From the NCBI RefSeq assembly GCF_002741075.1, contig NZ_CP016634.1:1566501-1630500 (forward strand): a DNA stretch of 64,000 nt, given 5' to 3'. The notes below the pieces were generated by a model. That model was not told where the DNA came from, did no database searches, and saw only the letters and a list, made by a program, of their open reading frames with translations. Below are positions 17,441-25,636 of the stretch, one piece after another. The position numbers and the translations under genes are program-made. The stretch is from Pseudomonas putida (lineage in GTDB: Bacteria > Pseudomonadota > Gammaproteobacteria > Pseudomonadales > Pseudomonadaceae). Every line of letters begins with the position of its first letter. Positions within the stretch are counted from its first letter, which is position 1.

Positions 17441-18261
17441 TGACCCAGCCTACCCCCGATACGCCCATCACCCTGACTTTCAGCGCCCTGCAGCAGTGGC
17501 ATGCAGCCTTGCAGCACGCCTTCGCCCACAGCGACACGGCCGATGCCCTGGCCCATCTGGGCGCCGCGCTCGGCCAGCTGGTGTCGGTCGAATCGATGAT
17601 GATCAGCTTGGAATGCCGGGGGCGGGCACCACGGTTGCTCTACCAGCAGGGCATCCCGGAATGCCACCGCGATGCAGTGCTTAATCGGTATTTCGCCGCA
17701 GGCTACCTGCTCGACCCGTTCTGCCTGGCGGTGGAAAACGGGTTGGCCGAGGGTTTCTATCATCTGGCCGACATCGCGCCGGACAACTTCTTCGACAGCG
17801 ACTATTACAAAGCCTATTACCTGGGCACCGGTTGCAGCGAAGACAGCTACTTCATCGCCGACATCGCCGAGGACCGCAAAGTCTCCCTGAGCCTGTTCCA
17901 GGGCTGCAGCGGCACGCGCCTGAGCGCTGCGCAACTGGACCTGCTGCGGGCAGTGGAGCCGATGGTGCGCGAACTGCTGGGGCGCTATGCCCGTGCGCAC
18001 CTGTTGGAAGCCCCTCAAGCTAACGAGCCCGGCGACCTGCAGGCGGCGTTCGACAGTTTCGGCTGCCAGGTGCTCACCGACCGGGAGCGCGAAGTGGCGC
18101 ACATGATCCTGCGCGGGCACTCGGTCAAGTCCACGGCCATCGAGCTGGGGATCTCACCGGAAACAGTGCGCATGCACCGCAAGAACCTCTATCTCAAGCT
18201 TGAGATCAATTCCCAATCGGAGCTGTTCGCCCGTTTCATCGACTGGTTGCGCCAGGGCTGA
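17440..18261 (+). CDS. LuxR-family transcriptional regulator
   Basis: The 273-residue protein has an N-terminal effector region of about 200 residues without a recognisable receiver domain. The C-terminal GerE/LuxR helix-turn-helix is 'LTDREREVAHMILRGHSVKSTAIELGISPETVRMHRKNLYLKLEINSQSELFARFIDWL'. It lies 53 bp after spuC, so it probably controls the polyamine cassette. The start is uncertain: ATG 17440 has no Shine-Dalgarno and lies under a hairpin. In-frame alternatives are GTG 17404, and ATG 17383, which overlaps the spuC stop as ATGA and would permit translational coupling. The 3' end overlaps the converging hydrolase gene by 26 bp. Confidence 0.83.
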   Translation: MTQPTPDTPITLTFSALQQWHAALQHAFAHSDTADALAHLGAALGQLVSVESMMISLECRGRAPRLLYQQGIPECHRDAVLNRYFAAGYLLDPFCLAVENGLAEGFYHLADIAPDNFFDSDYYKAYYLGTGCSEDSYFIADIAEDRKVSLSLFQGCSGTRLSAAQLDLLRAVEPMVRELLGRYARAHLLEAPQANEPGDLQAAFDSFGCQVLTDREREVAHMILRGHSVKSTAIELGISPETVRMHRKNLYLKLEINSQSELFARFIDWLRQG

Positions 18262-19171
18262 CCCGCGCAGTCTCTTCAGCGGTGCTGGCGAGAAAGGCGT
18301 TGATCTGTTCGGCGGCGGCCTGTGGGTGTTCCCAGGCCAGGTTGTGACCGGCATCGGCGAAGGCGTGGAACCTGGCCTGAGGCAGGGCCTGTCGTAGCGC
18401 GGTTTGGGCATTGGCGTCGAACAGCGAATCCTGGCTGCCATGCAGGATCAACACAGGTGCCTTGAGTTTGGGCAAGTCACGGCCGAATTCGGTGACCTGC
18501 AAGGCGTGCAGCACGCCACGCCAGACCTGCAAGGGCACGGCAGCGCTTTCGACCCGCTCCCGAGCGATGAAGTCCGCATCGACCGGCAGCGGGTTGGCGT
18601 ACCACTCACGCATGAAGGGCGAGTCGGGGTCGATCGGTGCCTTGAGCGCGGCGATCTGGGTGGCCAGCCAACTGCCTTCCTGGCTCAACTCGGTGGTGGA
18701 GCCGGTACTGGATACCAGCACCACTTTGTCGACGCGCTCGGGGTATTGCTCGGCCAAGGTCTGGGCGAGGATGCTGCCCAGCGAGTGCCCCACCAGGCTG
18801 GCCTTGGCGATGCCCAAGCGGTCGAGCAGCAGGCGGATGTCATAGGCCATGTCGTTCAGGGCGTAGCAGCATTCGGGCGCGCTGCTGCGGCCATGGCCAC
18901 GCAGGTCGACGGCGATGATCCGGTAGCGCGCGTCCAGGTAAGGCAGGGTCAAGCTCCAGGAGCGGGCATTGTCGGTGAACCCATGCAGCAGCACCAAGGC
19001 CGGGCCTTTCGGATCGCCGGCCTCGTAGTAGGCCAGGGTGGTGCCGTTGGGCAGCAAGGCCTGCTGCTTTTGGCTGGCGAAGCGTTGTTGATCGATCGGT
19101 TGTGGCTGGGCATGGCCTTGGGTGGCGAACACGCTCACGGCCAGCAGCAGAGCAGGGGTCAGGCGCATCAT
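18236..19171 (-). CDS. Exported alpha/beta hydrolase
   Basis: The 311-residue protein starts with a signal peptide (MMRLTPALLLAVSVFATQGHAQ). An alpha/beta hydrolase domain follows: oxyanion region 'VLLHGFTDNARSW', the segment 'VDLRGHGRSSAPECCY', nucleophile elbow 'VGHSLGS' with Ser130, the acid in 'HGSQDSLFD', and the catalytic His in 'DAGHNLAWEHP'. The triad is complete. It is likely a periplasmic esterase, lipase or haloperoxidase-like enzyme; the substrate is unknown. GGAGA precedes the ATG. The stop codon lies inside the end of the LuxR gene on the other strand, a convergent overlap of 26 bp. Confidence 0.85.
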   Translation of the reverse strand: MMRLTPALLLAVSVFATQGHAQPQPIDQQRFASQKQQALLPNGTTLAYYEAGDPKGPALVLLHGFTDNARSWSLTLPYLDARYRIIAVDLRGHGRSSAPECCYALNDMAYDIRLLLDRLGIAKASLVGHSLGSILAQTLAEQYPERVDKVVLVSSTGSTTELSQEGSWLATQIAALKAPIDPDSPFMREWYANPLPVDADFIARERVESAAVPLQVWRGVLHALQVTEFGRDLPKLKAPVLILHGSQDSLFDANAQTALRQALPQARFHAFADAGHNLAWEHPQAAAEQINAFLASTAEETARVSPGATSR

Positions 19172-19363
19172 GTTGTCTCCAGTCTCCAGGGGGCTGGCCA
19201 GGACTATTGTTTTTCTTGAGCGGTGGATCGGTTCCGTTAACGACAAAGGCGCTGTCAATGCTCGCCAAACATACCTGTGGGCGACATGTGTCGTTTCTGG
19301 AGTCGCGTTGTGCCTGCATTCGGGCATTCAATGTGCTGCCGGGCTGTCTGTGTGGGAGCTTCT

Positions 19364-20635
19364 GTGTCTTCGCATCTCTATGACCCAGTCGATCACGACG
19401 CGCTACGCGCCGCCTACCTCAAGGTCGCCGACCCGCCCAGCGGGCCGGACCCTGCGCTTGAGGGCATCATGGAGGGCTTACCACCGCCTGCGGATAGACG
19501 CGTGGGGCGGCACAACTGGCTGGCCTATCCCTACAGCACCTGGGCGTTTCGCAATGTCAGCAAGTTGTTTCCCACTGAGGCGATCCGCCGCGAAGGCGCA
19601 ACTCCCGCCCCCTCGCGCCATACCCCCTGGCCCCTGGAAGACCTGGCCTTCGACAGCGTCTGTGGCCTGAGGGTGACCTTGGACATGCACCTGCGAGCCA
19701 GCCAGACCTGTGGCCTGCTGGTGATCCGTAACGGTGCGGTGGTCTTCGAACGCACCTACAACGGCCTGCAGGTGGGCGATCGCCATGCCTGGTTCTCGGT
19801 GAGCCAGGTGCTGGTCGGGCTGATCGTCGAGGAGCTGATCTACCGCGGCGCCCTGAGCCACGACACCCAGGTGGCGCAGCTGATTCCCGACCTGGCTGGC
19901 ACCGCCTACGCCAGTGCCAGCGTTGGCCATTTGCTGGACATGGCGGTGGGCGTCGACTACCGCGAGGACTACACCGACCCGACCTCGCACGCTTCGCATT
20001 ACACCTACGCCAGCGGGTTGATCCGCCCAGCTGACGGGCAGGTGTGCGCGCAGTCACTGCACAGCTACCTGCTGTCGCTGCGTCAGAACCGCGCCCACGG
20101 TGGATTCTTCCAGTACGTGACGGCCAACAGCGAGGTGCTGGGCTGGGTCGCCGAGGTGGTCACGGGGCTTGCGTTTCCACGGCTGGTGCAGCGGCTATGG
20201 CGCAGCCTGGGGTGCGAGGATGACGGCTTGTACATCACCGATGCCTGGGGGCGGGGCATTACCGGAGCAGGGGTGTGTTCCACCCTGGCGGACCTGGGGC
20301 GCGTCGGCTTGCTGCTGGCGAACAAGGGGCGGTTGGACAATCGCCAGGTCCTGCCGGCGAAGCTCTTCGAGCGGATCCTGGCCAGCGCCGAGCCTGCGTA
20401 CCTGCGCGACAATTGCGATTACAGCCGCTGGCTGCCGGGCGGTGCCTACAAGAGCCAGTTCTACGTGCTGGACGACCGCGCCCTGATGGGCAGCGGCATC
20501 CACGGCCAGTACCTGTATGCCGATACCCGCACGCAAACGGTAGTCGTCAAGTTCTCCGCGGCCCGGGAGGCGGCAGGGCTGCTGGACATCGACACGGTGA
20601 GGCTGCTGCGGCTGATCGCCGACCTGCAGGTCTGA
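19364..20635 (+). CDS. Beta-lactamase-fold serine hydrolase with altered SxxK motif
   Basis: The product of 423 residues resembles class C beta-lactamase-like hydrolases of the NylB/EstB type: 'TCGLLVIRNGAVVFERTYNGL', 'HDTQVAQLIPDLAGTAYASASVGHLLDMAVGVDYREDYTDP', 'GGFFQYVTANSEVLGWVAEVVTG' and 'SGIHGQYLYADTRTQTVVVKFS'. In these enzymes the nucleophile lies in S-x-x-K. Here the corresponding text is 'WFSVSQVLVG', so Ser145 is kept but the lysine is glutamine (Q148, codon CAG). I chose GTG 19364 because GGGAG lies 5 bases upstream; longer frames from 19277 lack a ribosome-binding site. The protein has no signal peptide. It may be inactive or use a different general base. Confidence 0.78.
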   Translation: MSSHLYDPVDHDALRAAYLKVADPPSGPDPALEGIMEGLPPPADRRVGRHNWLAYPYSTWAFRNVSKLFPTEAIRREGATPAPSRHTPWPLEDLAFDSVCGLRVTLDMHLRASQTCGLLVIRNGAVVFERTYNGLQVGDRHAWFSVSQVLVGLIVEELIYRGALSHDTQVAQLIPDLAGTAYASASVGHLLDMAVGVDYREDYTDPTSHASHYTYASGLIRPADGQVCAQSLHSYLLSLRQNRAHGGFFQYVTANSEVLGWVAEVVTGLAFPRLVQRLWRSLGCEDDGLYITDAWGRGITGAGVCSTLADLGRVGLLLANKGRLDNRQVLPAKLFERILASAEPAYLRDNCDYSRWLPGGAYKSQFYVLDDRALMGSGIHGQYLYADTRTQTVVVKFSAAREAAGLLDIDTVRLLRLIADLQV

Positions 20636-20689
20636 TGATGCGCTCGCCGTTTATGGGGGAGACTGTCTTTCGTGGCTTGCACGGGTTGG

Positions 20690-20715
20690 TTCGCGGGTAA
20701 ACCCGCTCCTACAGG
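20690..20715. repeat. REP unit
   Basis: A single REP palindrome (ttcgcgggtaaacccgctcc, then tacagg) lies between the converging serine hydrolase and sad genes, 55 bp after the first stop codon. Confidence 0.85.
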
Positions 20716-20799
20716 TACCGCGGTGCTGTCCAGAGCACCGATGGACCCGGCGGGGGCGGGCTCAGTCGCGAATGCGGCGGCGGCCTTGGTGGGCAGGGA

Positions 20800-22185
20800 T
20801 CAGTTGCGATCCAGCCAGACGGTCTGCACGTTGCAGAACTCGCGCACACCAAAGTGCGACAGTTCACGACCGAAACCGCTCTTCTTCACACCGCCGAAGG
20901 CCACGCGTGGGTCGGAGGCGCAGTAGCCGTTGATGAACACGCCACCGGTGTCCAGGGCGGCGGTCATGCGCTCGGCCAGGGCGAGGTCGGCGGTGTAGAT
21001 GGTCGAGGCCAGGCCGAATTCGCTGTCGTTGGCCAGTTCCACTGCATGGTCGGCATCGCGGGCGGTGATGATCGCAGCAATTGGGCCGAACAGCTCTTGC
21101 TTGAAAGCGGTCATCTCGGGGGTGACATCGCCGAACACGGTGGGCTCGTAGTAGTTGCCCACGCCTTCGGCCTTGTTGCCGCCGAGCAGCAGGGTGGCGC
21201 CTTCGGCCAGGGTCGCCTGGACTTGGCCGTCGAGCTCATCGCGCAGGTCGAAGCGGGCCATGGGGCCGATGTAGGTATCGTCGTGCAGCGGGTTACCCAC
21301 TTTCAGTTCACGGGTCGCCTCGACGAACTTGCGGGTGAATGCCTCGACGACGCCTTGCTCGACGATCATGCGCTTGGCGGCGGCGCAGACCTGCCCGGTG
21401 TTCTGGTAACGGCCGATGACGGCAGCCTTGACCGCCGCGTCCAGGTCGGCGTCGGCCAGGACGATGAATGGGTCCGAGCCGCCCAGTTCCAGCACGCATT
21501 TTTTCAGCGCCGCGCCGGCCTGGGCACCGATGGCCATGCCGGCCCGTACGCTGCCGGTGAGTGTGACGGCGGCGATGCGTGGGTCATTGATGGCCCGGGT
21601 GACGCCCTCTGGAGTGACGTTGATCACTTCGAACACGCCTTCGGGCAGCCCGGCCTGCTTGAAGGTTTCGAGCAGCAGGTAAGCGCTGCCCATCACGTTC
21701 GGGGCATGCTTGAGGACATAGGTGTTGCCGGCCAGCAGCGCGGGCACGGCGCCACGCAGGACCTGCCAGATCGGGAAGTTCCACGGCATCACGGCCAGGA
21801 TCGGCCCCATCGGACGGTACTCGATGCGGGCTTTCTCGATCTGGGTCGGCTCCGGCGCAAGCATGGCCGGACCGTGTTCGGCGTACCACTGGCACAGGCC
21901 GATGCACTTGCTCACTTCACCACGGGCCTGGGTGATCGGCTTGCCGATCTCGCGGGTGATCATCTGGGCGAAGGCTTCGTGATTGGCTTGCAGGGCGCCT
22001 GCCAGGGCGAGCAGGTATTCACTGCGCTGACCCAGCGACACCTGGCGCCACCGGCCAAAGCCTTGCTTGGCGCGTTGCAGCGCCGCTTCCAGTGCGGCGT
22101 CGGTGTCGAAGGCGTAATGGCCGATCCGTTCACCGCTGTGCGGGTCGACGGAAATGGCATGGGTCAGGCTGCTGATCTCGCTCAT
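20800..22185 (-). CDS. sad: NAD(P)-dependent succinate-semialdehyde dehydrogenase (Sad/YneI-like)
   Basis: The 461-residue aldehyde dehydrogenase has Asn136 in 'MPWNFPIWQ', the cofactor-binding segment 'VTLTGSVRAGMAIG', general base Glu233 in 'LELGGSDPF' and catalytic Cys267 in 'QNTGQVCAAAKR'. Length and motifs match E. coli Sad (YneI, 462 residues) rather than GabD (about 480). It oxidises succinate semialdehyde and related omega-semialdehydes to the acid, a late step in GABA and polyamine breakdown, which fits the polyamine genes 3.4 kb upstream. It diverges from a LysR gene across 106 bp; that gene is the obvious regulator. Confidence 0.83.
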   Translation of the reverse strand: MSEISSLTHAISVDPHSGERIGHYAFDTDAALEAALQRAKQGFGRWRQVSLGQRSEYLLALAGALQANHEAFAQMITREIGKPITQARGEVSKCIGLCQWYAEHGPAMLAPEPTQIEKARIEYRPMGPILAVMPWNFPIWQVLRGAVPALLAGNTYVLKHAPNVMGSAYLLLETFKQAGLPEGVFEVINVTPEGVTRAINDPRIAAVTLTGSVRAGMAIGAQAGAALKKCVLELGGSDPFIVLADADLDAAVKAAVIGRYQNTGQVCAAAKRMIVEQGVVEAFTRKFVEATRELKVGNPLHDDTYIGPMARFDLRDELDGQVQATLAEGATLLLGGNKAEGVGNYYEPTVFGDVTPEMTAFKQELFGPIAAIITARDADHAVELANDSEFGLASTIYTADLALAERMTAALDTGGVFINGYCASDPRVAFGGVKKSGFGRELSHFGVREFCNVQTVWLDRN

Positions 22186-22291
22186 GGCGGGTTCCTCGTT
22201 GTTGTATCCGACTGAGGCTCAGACTAGTGGTGTGCGGTTTTAATGAAAACTGAATAATAATGAGCGAAACATTCACGAATGGAGAAAGACC

Positions 22292-23158
22292 GTGGACCTG
22301 GTGCAACTGGAAATCTTCAAGGCCGTGGCCGAGCACGGCAGCATCAGTGCTGCGGCGCAGCAGATCCATCGCGTTCCGTCCAACCTGACCACGCGTATCA
22401 AGCAACTGGAAGAGGACTTGGGCGTCGAGCTGTTCATCCGGGAAAAAAGCCGGCTGCGGCTGTCGCCGGCGGGTTGGAACTTTCTCGAGTACACCCGGCG
22501 TATCCTCGATCTGGTGCACGAGGCGCGTTTGACCGTGGCCGGCGAGGATCCCCAGGGCACCTTTGCCCTGGGATCGCTGGAAAGCACGGCGGCGGTGCGC
22601 ATTCCCGGGCTGCTGGCGGCCTACAACCAGCGTTTTCCCAAGGTCGACCTGGACCTGTCCACCGGCCCGTCGGGCACCATGCTCGAAGGGGTGCTGTCCG
22701 GGCGCCTGGTGGCGGCGTTCGTCGACGGTCCGGTGCTGCATCCCACCCTTGAAGGCATGCCGGTATTCGAGGAGGAAATGGTCATCATCGCGCCGCTCAA
22801 TCATGCTCCGGTGAGCCGTGCCCGCGATGTGAACGGGGAGAGCATCTATGCCTTCCGGGCCAACTGCTCCTATCGCCATCATTTCGAAAACTGGTTTGTC
22901 CAGGACCAGGCGGTGCCGGGCAAGATCCATGAGATGGAGTCCTACCACGGCATGCTGGCCTGCGTAAGCGCCGGTGCCGGCCTGGCCTTGATGCCACGCA
23001 GCATGCTCGACAGCATGCCAGGCTGCAGCACGGTGAGCGTCTGGCCGTTGTCGGAGGATTTTCGCTACCTCAAGACCTGGCTGGTGTGGCGCCGGGGCAC
23101 GGTCTCGCGCAGCCTGAGCATGTTCGTCAAGCTGCTGGAGGAGCGGCGCACGGCCTGA
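22292..23158 (+). CDS. LysR-family regulator divergent from sad
   Basis: The 288-residue protein has the LysR DNA-binding domain ('[65 protein letters not shown]'). The effector domain follows ('[58 protein letters not shown]'), of the GltC/CysB-like PBP2 type. Placement back-to-back with sad across 106 bp is the usual LysR arrangement, so it probably controls sad. The effector is unknown. Confidence 0.88.
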   Translation: MDLVQLEIFKAVAEHGSISAAAQQIHRVPSNLTTRIKQLEEDLGVELFIREKSRLRLSPAGWNFLEYTRRILDLVHEARLTVAGEDPQGTFALGSLESTAAVRIPGLLAAYNQRFPKVDLDLSTGPSGTMLEGVLSGRLVAAFVDGPVLHPTLEGMPVFEEEMVIIAPLNHAPVSRARDVNGESIYAFRANCSYRHHFENWFVQDQAVPGKIHEMESYHGMLACVSAGAGLALMPRSMLDSMPGCSTVSVWPLSEDFRYLKTWLVWRRGTVSRSLSMFVKLLEERRTA

Positions 23159-23243
23159 CCGACGGCCACCCCCGGGCCGAACACCACTGGCGACGTGGCG
23201 TCGAACATTGTGTAGACCATCCCCTCGAAGGGAGGAATGCACC

Positions 23244-23687
23244 ATGCGCAAACACCATTACGGGCTGTGCGCCGCCTTGCTGGTGGCCTTGGCCTTGCCT
23301 TGGACCCTCGCCGCTGCGGCCGACCTGAACGCGCCGATCGATCCGCAGGCCGTACAGTTGCAACCGCAGGAGCAGAACGGCGTGCGTTACCTGCAAGGCG
23401 GAATCGGCCAGGATGAAGCCAATGCCTTGCGTCGCACCACCGGCTACGACCTGCACGTCACCTTGTCCGTTGGCGCGGACGACAAGTTCCAGAGTGGCGC
23501 CACGGTGGATATCCAGAACGCCCAAGGCCAGCCGGTGCTGGCGTTGCAGGATGTCGGCCCACTGTTATTCGTGCAATTGCCGCCAGGGCAGTACCGGGTC
23601 ACCGGCAATGCCGATGGGCAGACCGTGCAGCAACAGGTGACGGTGAGCGGCAAATCCCCCGCCAATGTGAGCCTTCACTGGCAGTGA
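23244..23687 (+). CDS. Small periplasmic protein with Ig-like/carboxypeptidase-regulatory-like fold
   Basis: The 147-residue product has a signal peptide (MRKHHYGLCAALLVALALPWTLAAAA). The mature domain has alternating hydrophobic strands: 'YDLHVTLSVGADDKFQSGATVDIQNAQGQPVLALQDVGPLLFVQLPPGQYRVTGNADGQTVQQQVTV'. The 'LPPGQYRVT' turn is typical of carboxypeptidase regulatory-like beta sandwiches. Function is unknown. The ATG at 23244 has GGAGG 7 bases upstream. It is a single gene followed by a strong terminator. Confidence 0.78.
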   Translation: MRKHHYGLCAALLVALALPWTLAAAADLNAPIDPQAVQLQPQEQNGVRYLQGGIGQDEANALRRTTGYDLHVTLSVGADDKFQSGATVDIQNAQGQPVLALQDVGPLLFVQLPPGQYRVTGNADGQTVQQQVTVSGKSPANVSLHWQ

Positions 23688-23701
23688 AGAGCCCTTGAAT
23701 G

Positions 23702-23727
23702 CGTAGGAGTACATTTGTACCCCTACG
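23702..23727. other. Imperfect inverted repeat
   Basis: CGTAGG-A-GTAC-ATTT-GTAC-C-CCTACG forms an 11-bp stem with one mismatch, 15 bp after the stop codon at 23687. No T-run follows. It precedes the true terminator and may stabilise the transcript end. Confidence 0.5.
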
Positions 23728-23737
23728 GGAATCAGCC

Positions 23738-23791
23738 TATAGGCCAGATCGTGGCCTCCTGCAGGAGGAAGCGATCGGGCCTATATTTTTT
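23738..23791 (+). terminator. Long rho-independent terminator
   Basis: Outer arms TATAGGCC-A-GATCG and CGATC-G-GGCCTATA enclose a 14-bp perfect palindrome (CCTCCTGCAGGAGG), and the structure is followed by six T. This is a strong, two-stage stem terminator for the small periplasmic gene at 23244-23687. The PhyH-type gene starts 60 bp later. Confidence 0.8.
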
Positions 23792-23851
23792 GAACGATCC
23801 TGATTCCGCGTCCTTCTGATATTTCAGCAGAGCGCCTGCCGGAGCATGGCC

Positions 23852-24598
23852 ATGAACCTGGAAACTCAGTTGAAATCGCTGGATGAATGCGGCTACGTAC
23901 TGATTCCAGGCGTTCTGGAGCCACTGCGCGTTGCCCTGCTGCGCTGCGCCATCGACGAGTTGCAGCCGCTTCATTGGGATTACCAAGGGCTGTTGGAACA
24001 CTACAAATGTGTGTTCAACCGCAATCCGCTGTGGTTGTCGTTCCTGGACCTTCCGCCATTGATCGATCTGGCCGAGGCCGTCCTGGGGCACGACTGCCAC
24101 GTGATCGGCCAGACAGCCTGGCGCAGCCATCCCGGCTACCCCGGAATGGGGCTGCACCTGGATTACCTGCCGCTGGAGTTGCCGGACTGGATCCGCGCCC
24201 GCAAGGACTACTGCCAGCCGGTCCAGATACTCACAGCGCAGTTGTATCTGTGCGATGTCGATGAGTCCGTTGGCCCGACGCGCATCGTGCCAGGTAGCCA
24301 CTTCGCCGGCCGCCCGCCTCAGGAGGGCGAGGACAGCTGGCTGGGGCAGGGCGCCAGGGAGATACGCTGCCATGCCGGTGATGCGCTGGTGTTTCGCAGT
24401 GACCTGTGGCACGGCGGTGGTGCCAATCACAGTGCAGGGGATACGCGCGACATGCTGCAAGTGCACTATGGCCGGCGTATGGTCGCGCAGAAGTTCTCGC
24501 CCTATTTGACCTGGCACTTCAACCCTGACGTGCTGGAAGAGGCGACGCCCCGGCAGCGGCGTTTGTTGGGTGAGCACGAGGAGTCGGTGTATGACTGA
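23852..24598 (+). CDS. Phytanoyl-CoA dioxygenase (PhyH) family protein
   Basis: The 248-residue product is a member of the Fe(II)/2-oxoglutarate dioxygenase superfamily. It has 'LDECGYVLIPGVLEPLRVALLRCAIDEL' at the N-terminus, the metal-binding 'HLD' in 'GMGLHLDYLP', a PhyH-like core 'AQLYLCDVDESVGPTRIVPGSHFAGR' and a distal His in 'SDLWHGGGANHS', followed by an arginine for 2-oxoglutarate in 'DTRDMLQVHYGRR'. A 2-His-1-carboxylate triad is therefore plausible. Bacterial members hydroxylate diverse small molecules, often in secondary metabolism; the substrate is unknown. I chose ATG 23852 because GGAG lies 7 bases upstream; ATG 23846 is too close to it. It is a lone gene. Confidence 0.75.
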   Translation: MNLETQLKSLDECGYVLIPGVLEPLRVALLRCAIDELQPLHWDYQGLLEHYKCVFNRNPLWLSFLDLPPLIDLAEAVLGHDCHVIGQTAWRSHPGYPGMGLHLDYLPLELPDWIRARKDYCQPVQILTAQLYLCDVDESVGPTRIVPGSHFAGRPPQEGEDSWLGQGAREIRCHAGDALVFRSDLWHGGGANHSAGDTRDMLQVHYGRRMVAQKFSPYLTWHFNPDVLEEATPRQRRLLGEHEESVYD

Positions 24599-24925
24599 GG
24601 GGCCTGCCGACAGCCTCTGCGGGAGGCAAATTAGTCGGCATGTTTAAGGTAATTCTGAGGGGCCTTTTGGCGCTGCGATATAAAAATTCTGCGCAGCGCC
24701 TGGATTATTTACAAATGTGCAACAGAGTGTTTTATCCGTAGGTGGCAAACAACCTTTCAACTTTTTGTTTGATTGGCCGATAATCCAAAAAGTATTACGT
24801 CTTGTAACGTGGTTGGATGCACGCGATTCAGGACACTAAAAAGGAGGGGCAAAAGCCCCCCATTTGGAATCAAGCCGGCAGATAGTGCGCTGGCTTGTCC
24901 GTGAAGACCATCAGGAGATTCATAG
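24599..24925. other. 327-bp AT-rich intergenic region before pagL
   Basis: This stretch is much richer in A and T than the rest of the window. It holds a perfect 9-bp inverted repeat (GGCGCTGCG at 24669-24677, CGCAGCGCC at 24692-24700), probably ending the PhyH transcript. A second hairpin (GGGGC-AAAA-GCCCC) at about 24846-24859 is preceded by an A-run, so it would terminate transcription on the minus strand, where no gene lies. It presumably contains the pagL promoter. No ORF worth reporting was seen. Confidence 0.55.
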
Positions 24926-25447
24926 ATGAAAACCCGTCTCGCCGCTTCGCTGGCCGCCGCCGTCCTGGCTTTCGCCGGCGCCAACATGGCCCAGGCCGCA
25001 CAAGTGTCCGGCGCCGTTGGCGCCACCGGCCAAGGCGACATGACCTACCGTATCGGCCTGTCGTTCGACTGGGACAAGAAGTGGTTCGAAAGCAACACCG
25101 GCCACCTGACCGGTTACTGGGATGCGGCCTACACCTATTGGGAAGGCGGCGAAGCCAGCGGGGCGCACTCGCTGTCGTTCAGCCCGGTATTCGTCTATGA
25201 GTTCAGCGGTTTTACCTATACGCCGTTCATTGAAGCCGGTATTGGTCTTGCAGCCTTCTCCAAGACCGATGTGGGTGATCAGCGCCTGGGCTCTTCGGTC
25301 AACTTCGAAGACCGCATCGGCTTTGGTCTGAAGTTGCCAGCCGAACAGAAGATCGGCGTGCGTGCGATGCACTATTCCAACGCCGGCCTCAAGCAGCCTA
25401 ACGACGGCATCGAGTCCTACTCGCTGTACTACAGCAAGGGCTTCTGA
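24926..25447 (+). CDS. pagL: Lipid A 3-O-deacylase PagL
   Basis: The 173-residue outer-membrane protein has a signal peptide (MKTRLAASLAAAVLAFAGANMAQA) and a small beta barrel of about 150 residues. The PagL signature 'HYSNAGLKQPNDGIE' places His149, Ser151 and Glu163 exactly where the precursor of P. aeruginosa PagL (also 173 residues) has its catalytic triad (His126, Ser128, Glu140 in mature numbering). It removes the 3-position hydroxyacyl chain from lipid A, altering endotoxicity and polymyxin response. It stands alone, preceded by an AT-rich upstream region and followed by REP units. Confidence 0.92.
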   Translation: MKTRLAASLAAAVLAFAGANMAQAAQVSGAVGATGQGDMTYRIGLSFDWDKKWFESNTGHLTGYWDAAYTYWEGGEASGAHSLSFSPVFVYEFSGFTYTPFIEAGIGLAAFSKTDVGDQRLGSSVNFEDRIGFGLKLPAEQKIGVRAMHYSNAGLKQPNDGIESYSLYYSKGF

Positions 25448-25511
25448 TCCCCATCGAGCAGTAGCGCGGCTGCAGGAGCGCTACGCGTTGCCTGGCACCG
25501 GCTGCGCCGGT

Positions 25512-25578
25512 CTTCGCGGGTAAACCCGCTCCTACAGGGATCACCGCCAATCCTCTGGGAGCGGGTTTACCCGCAGAA
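25512..25578. repeat. Inverted REP pair
   Basis: Two REP palindromes in opposite orientation (25512-25539 and 25554-25578) share a 14-bp spacer between pagL and the converging usp gene. This close-set head-to-head arrangement is the usual REPIN form. Confidence 0.88.
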
Positions 25579-25636
25579 AGGCCAGCGCAGGCAACGCGAG
25601 ACAACGGCTTTAGCACGCCTGCAACGTCTCTGCATG

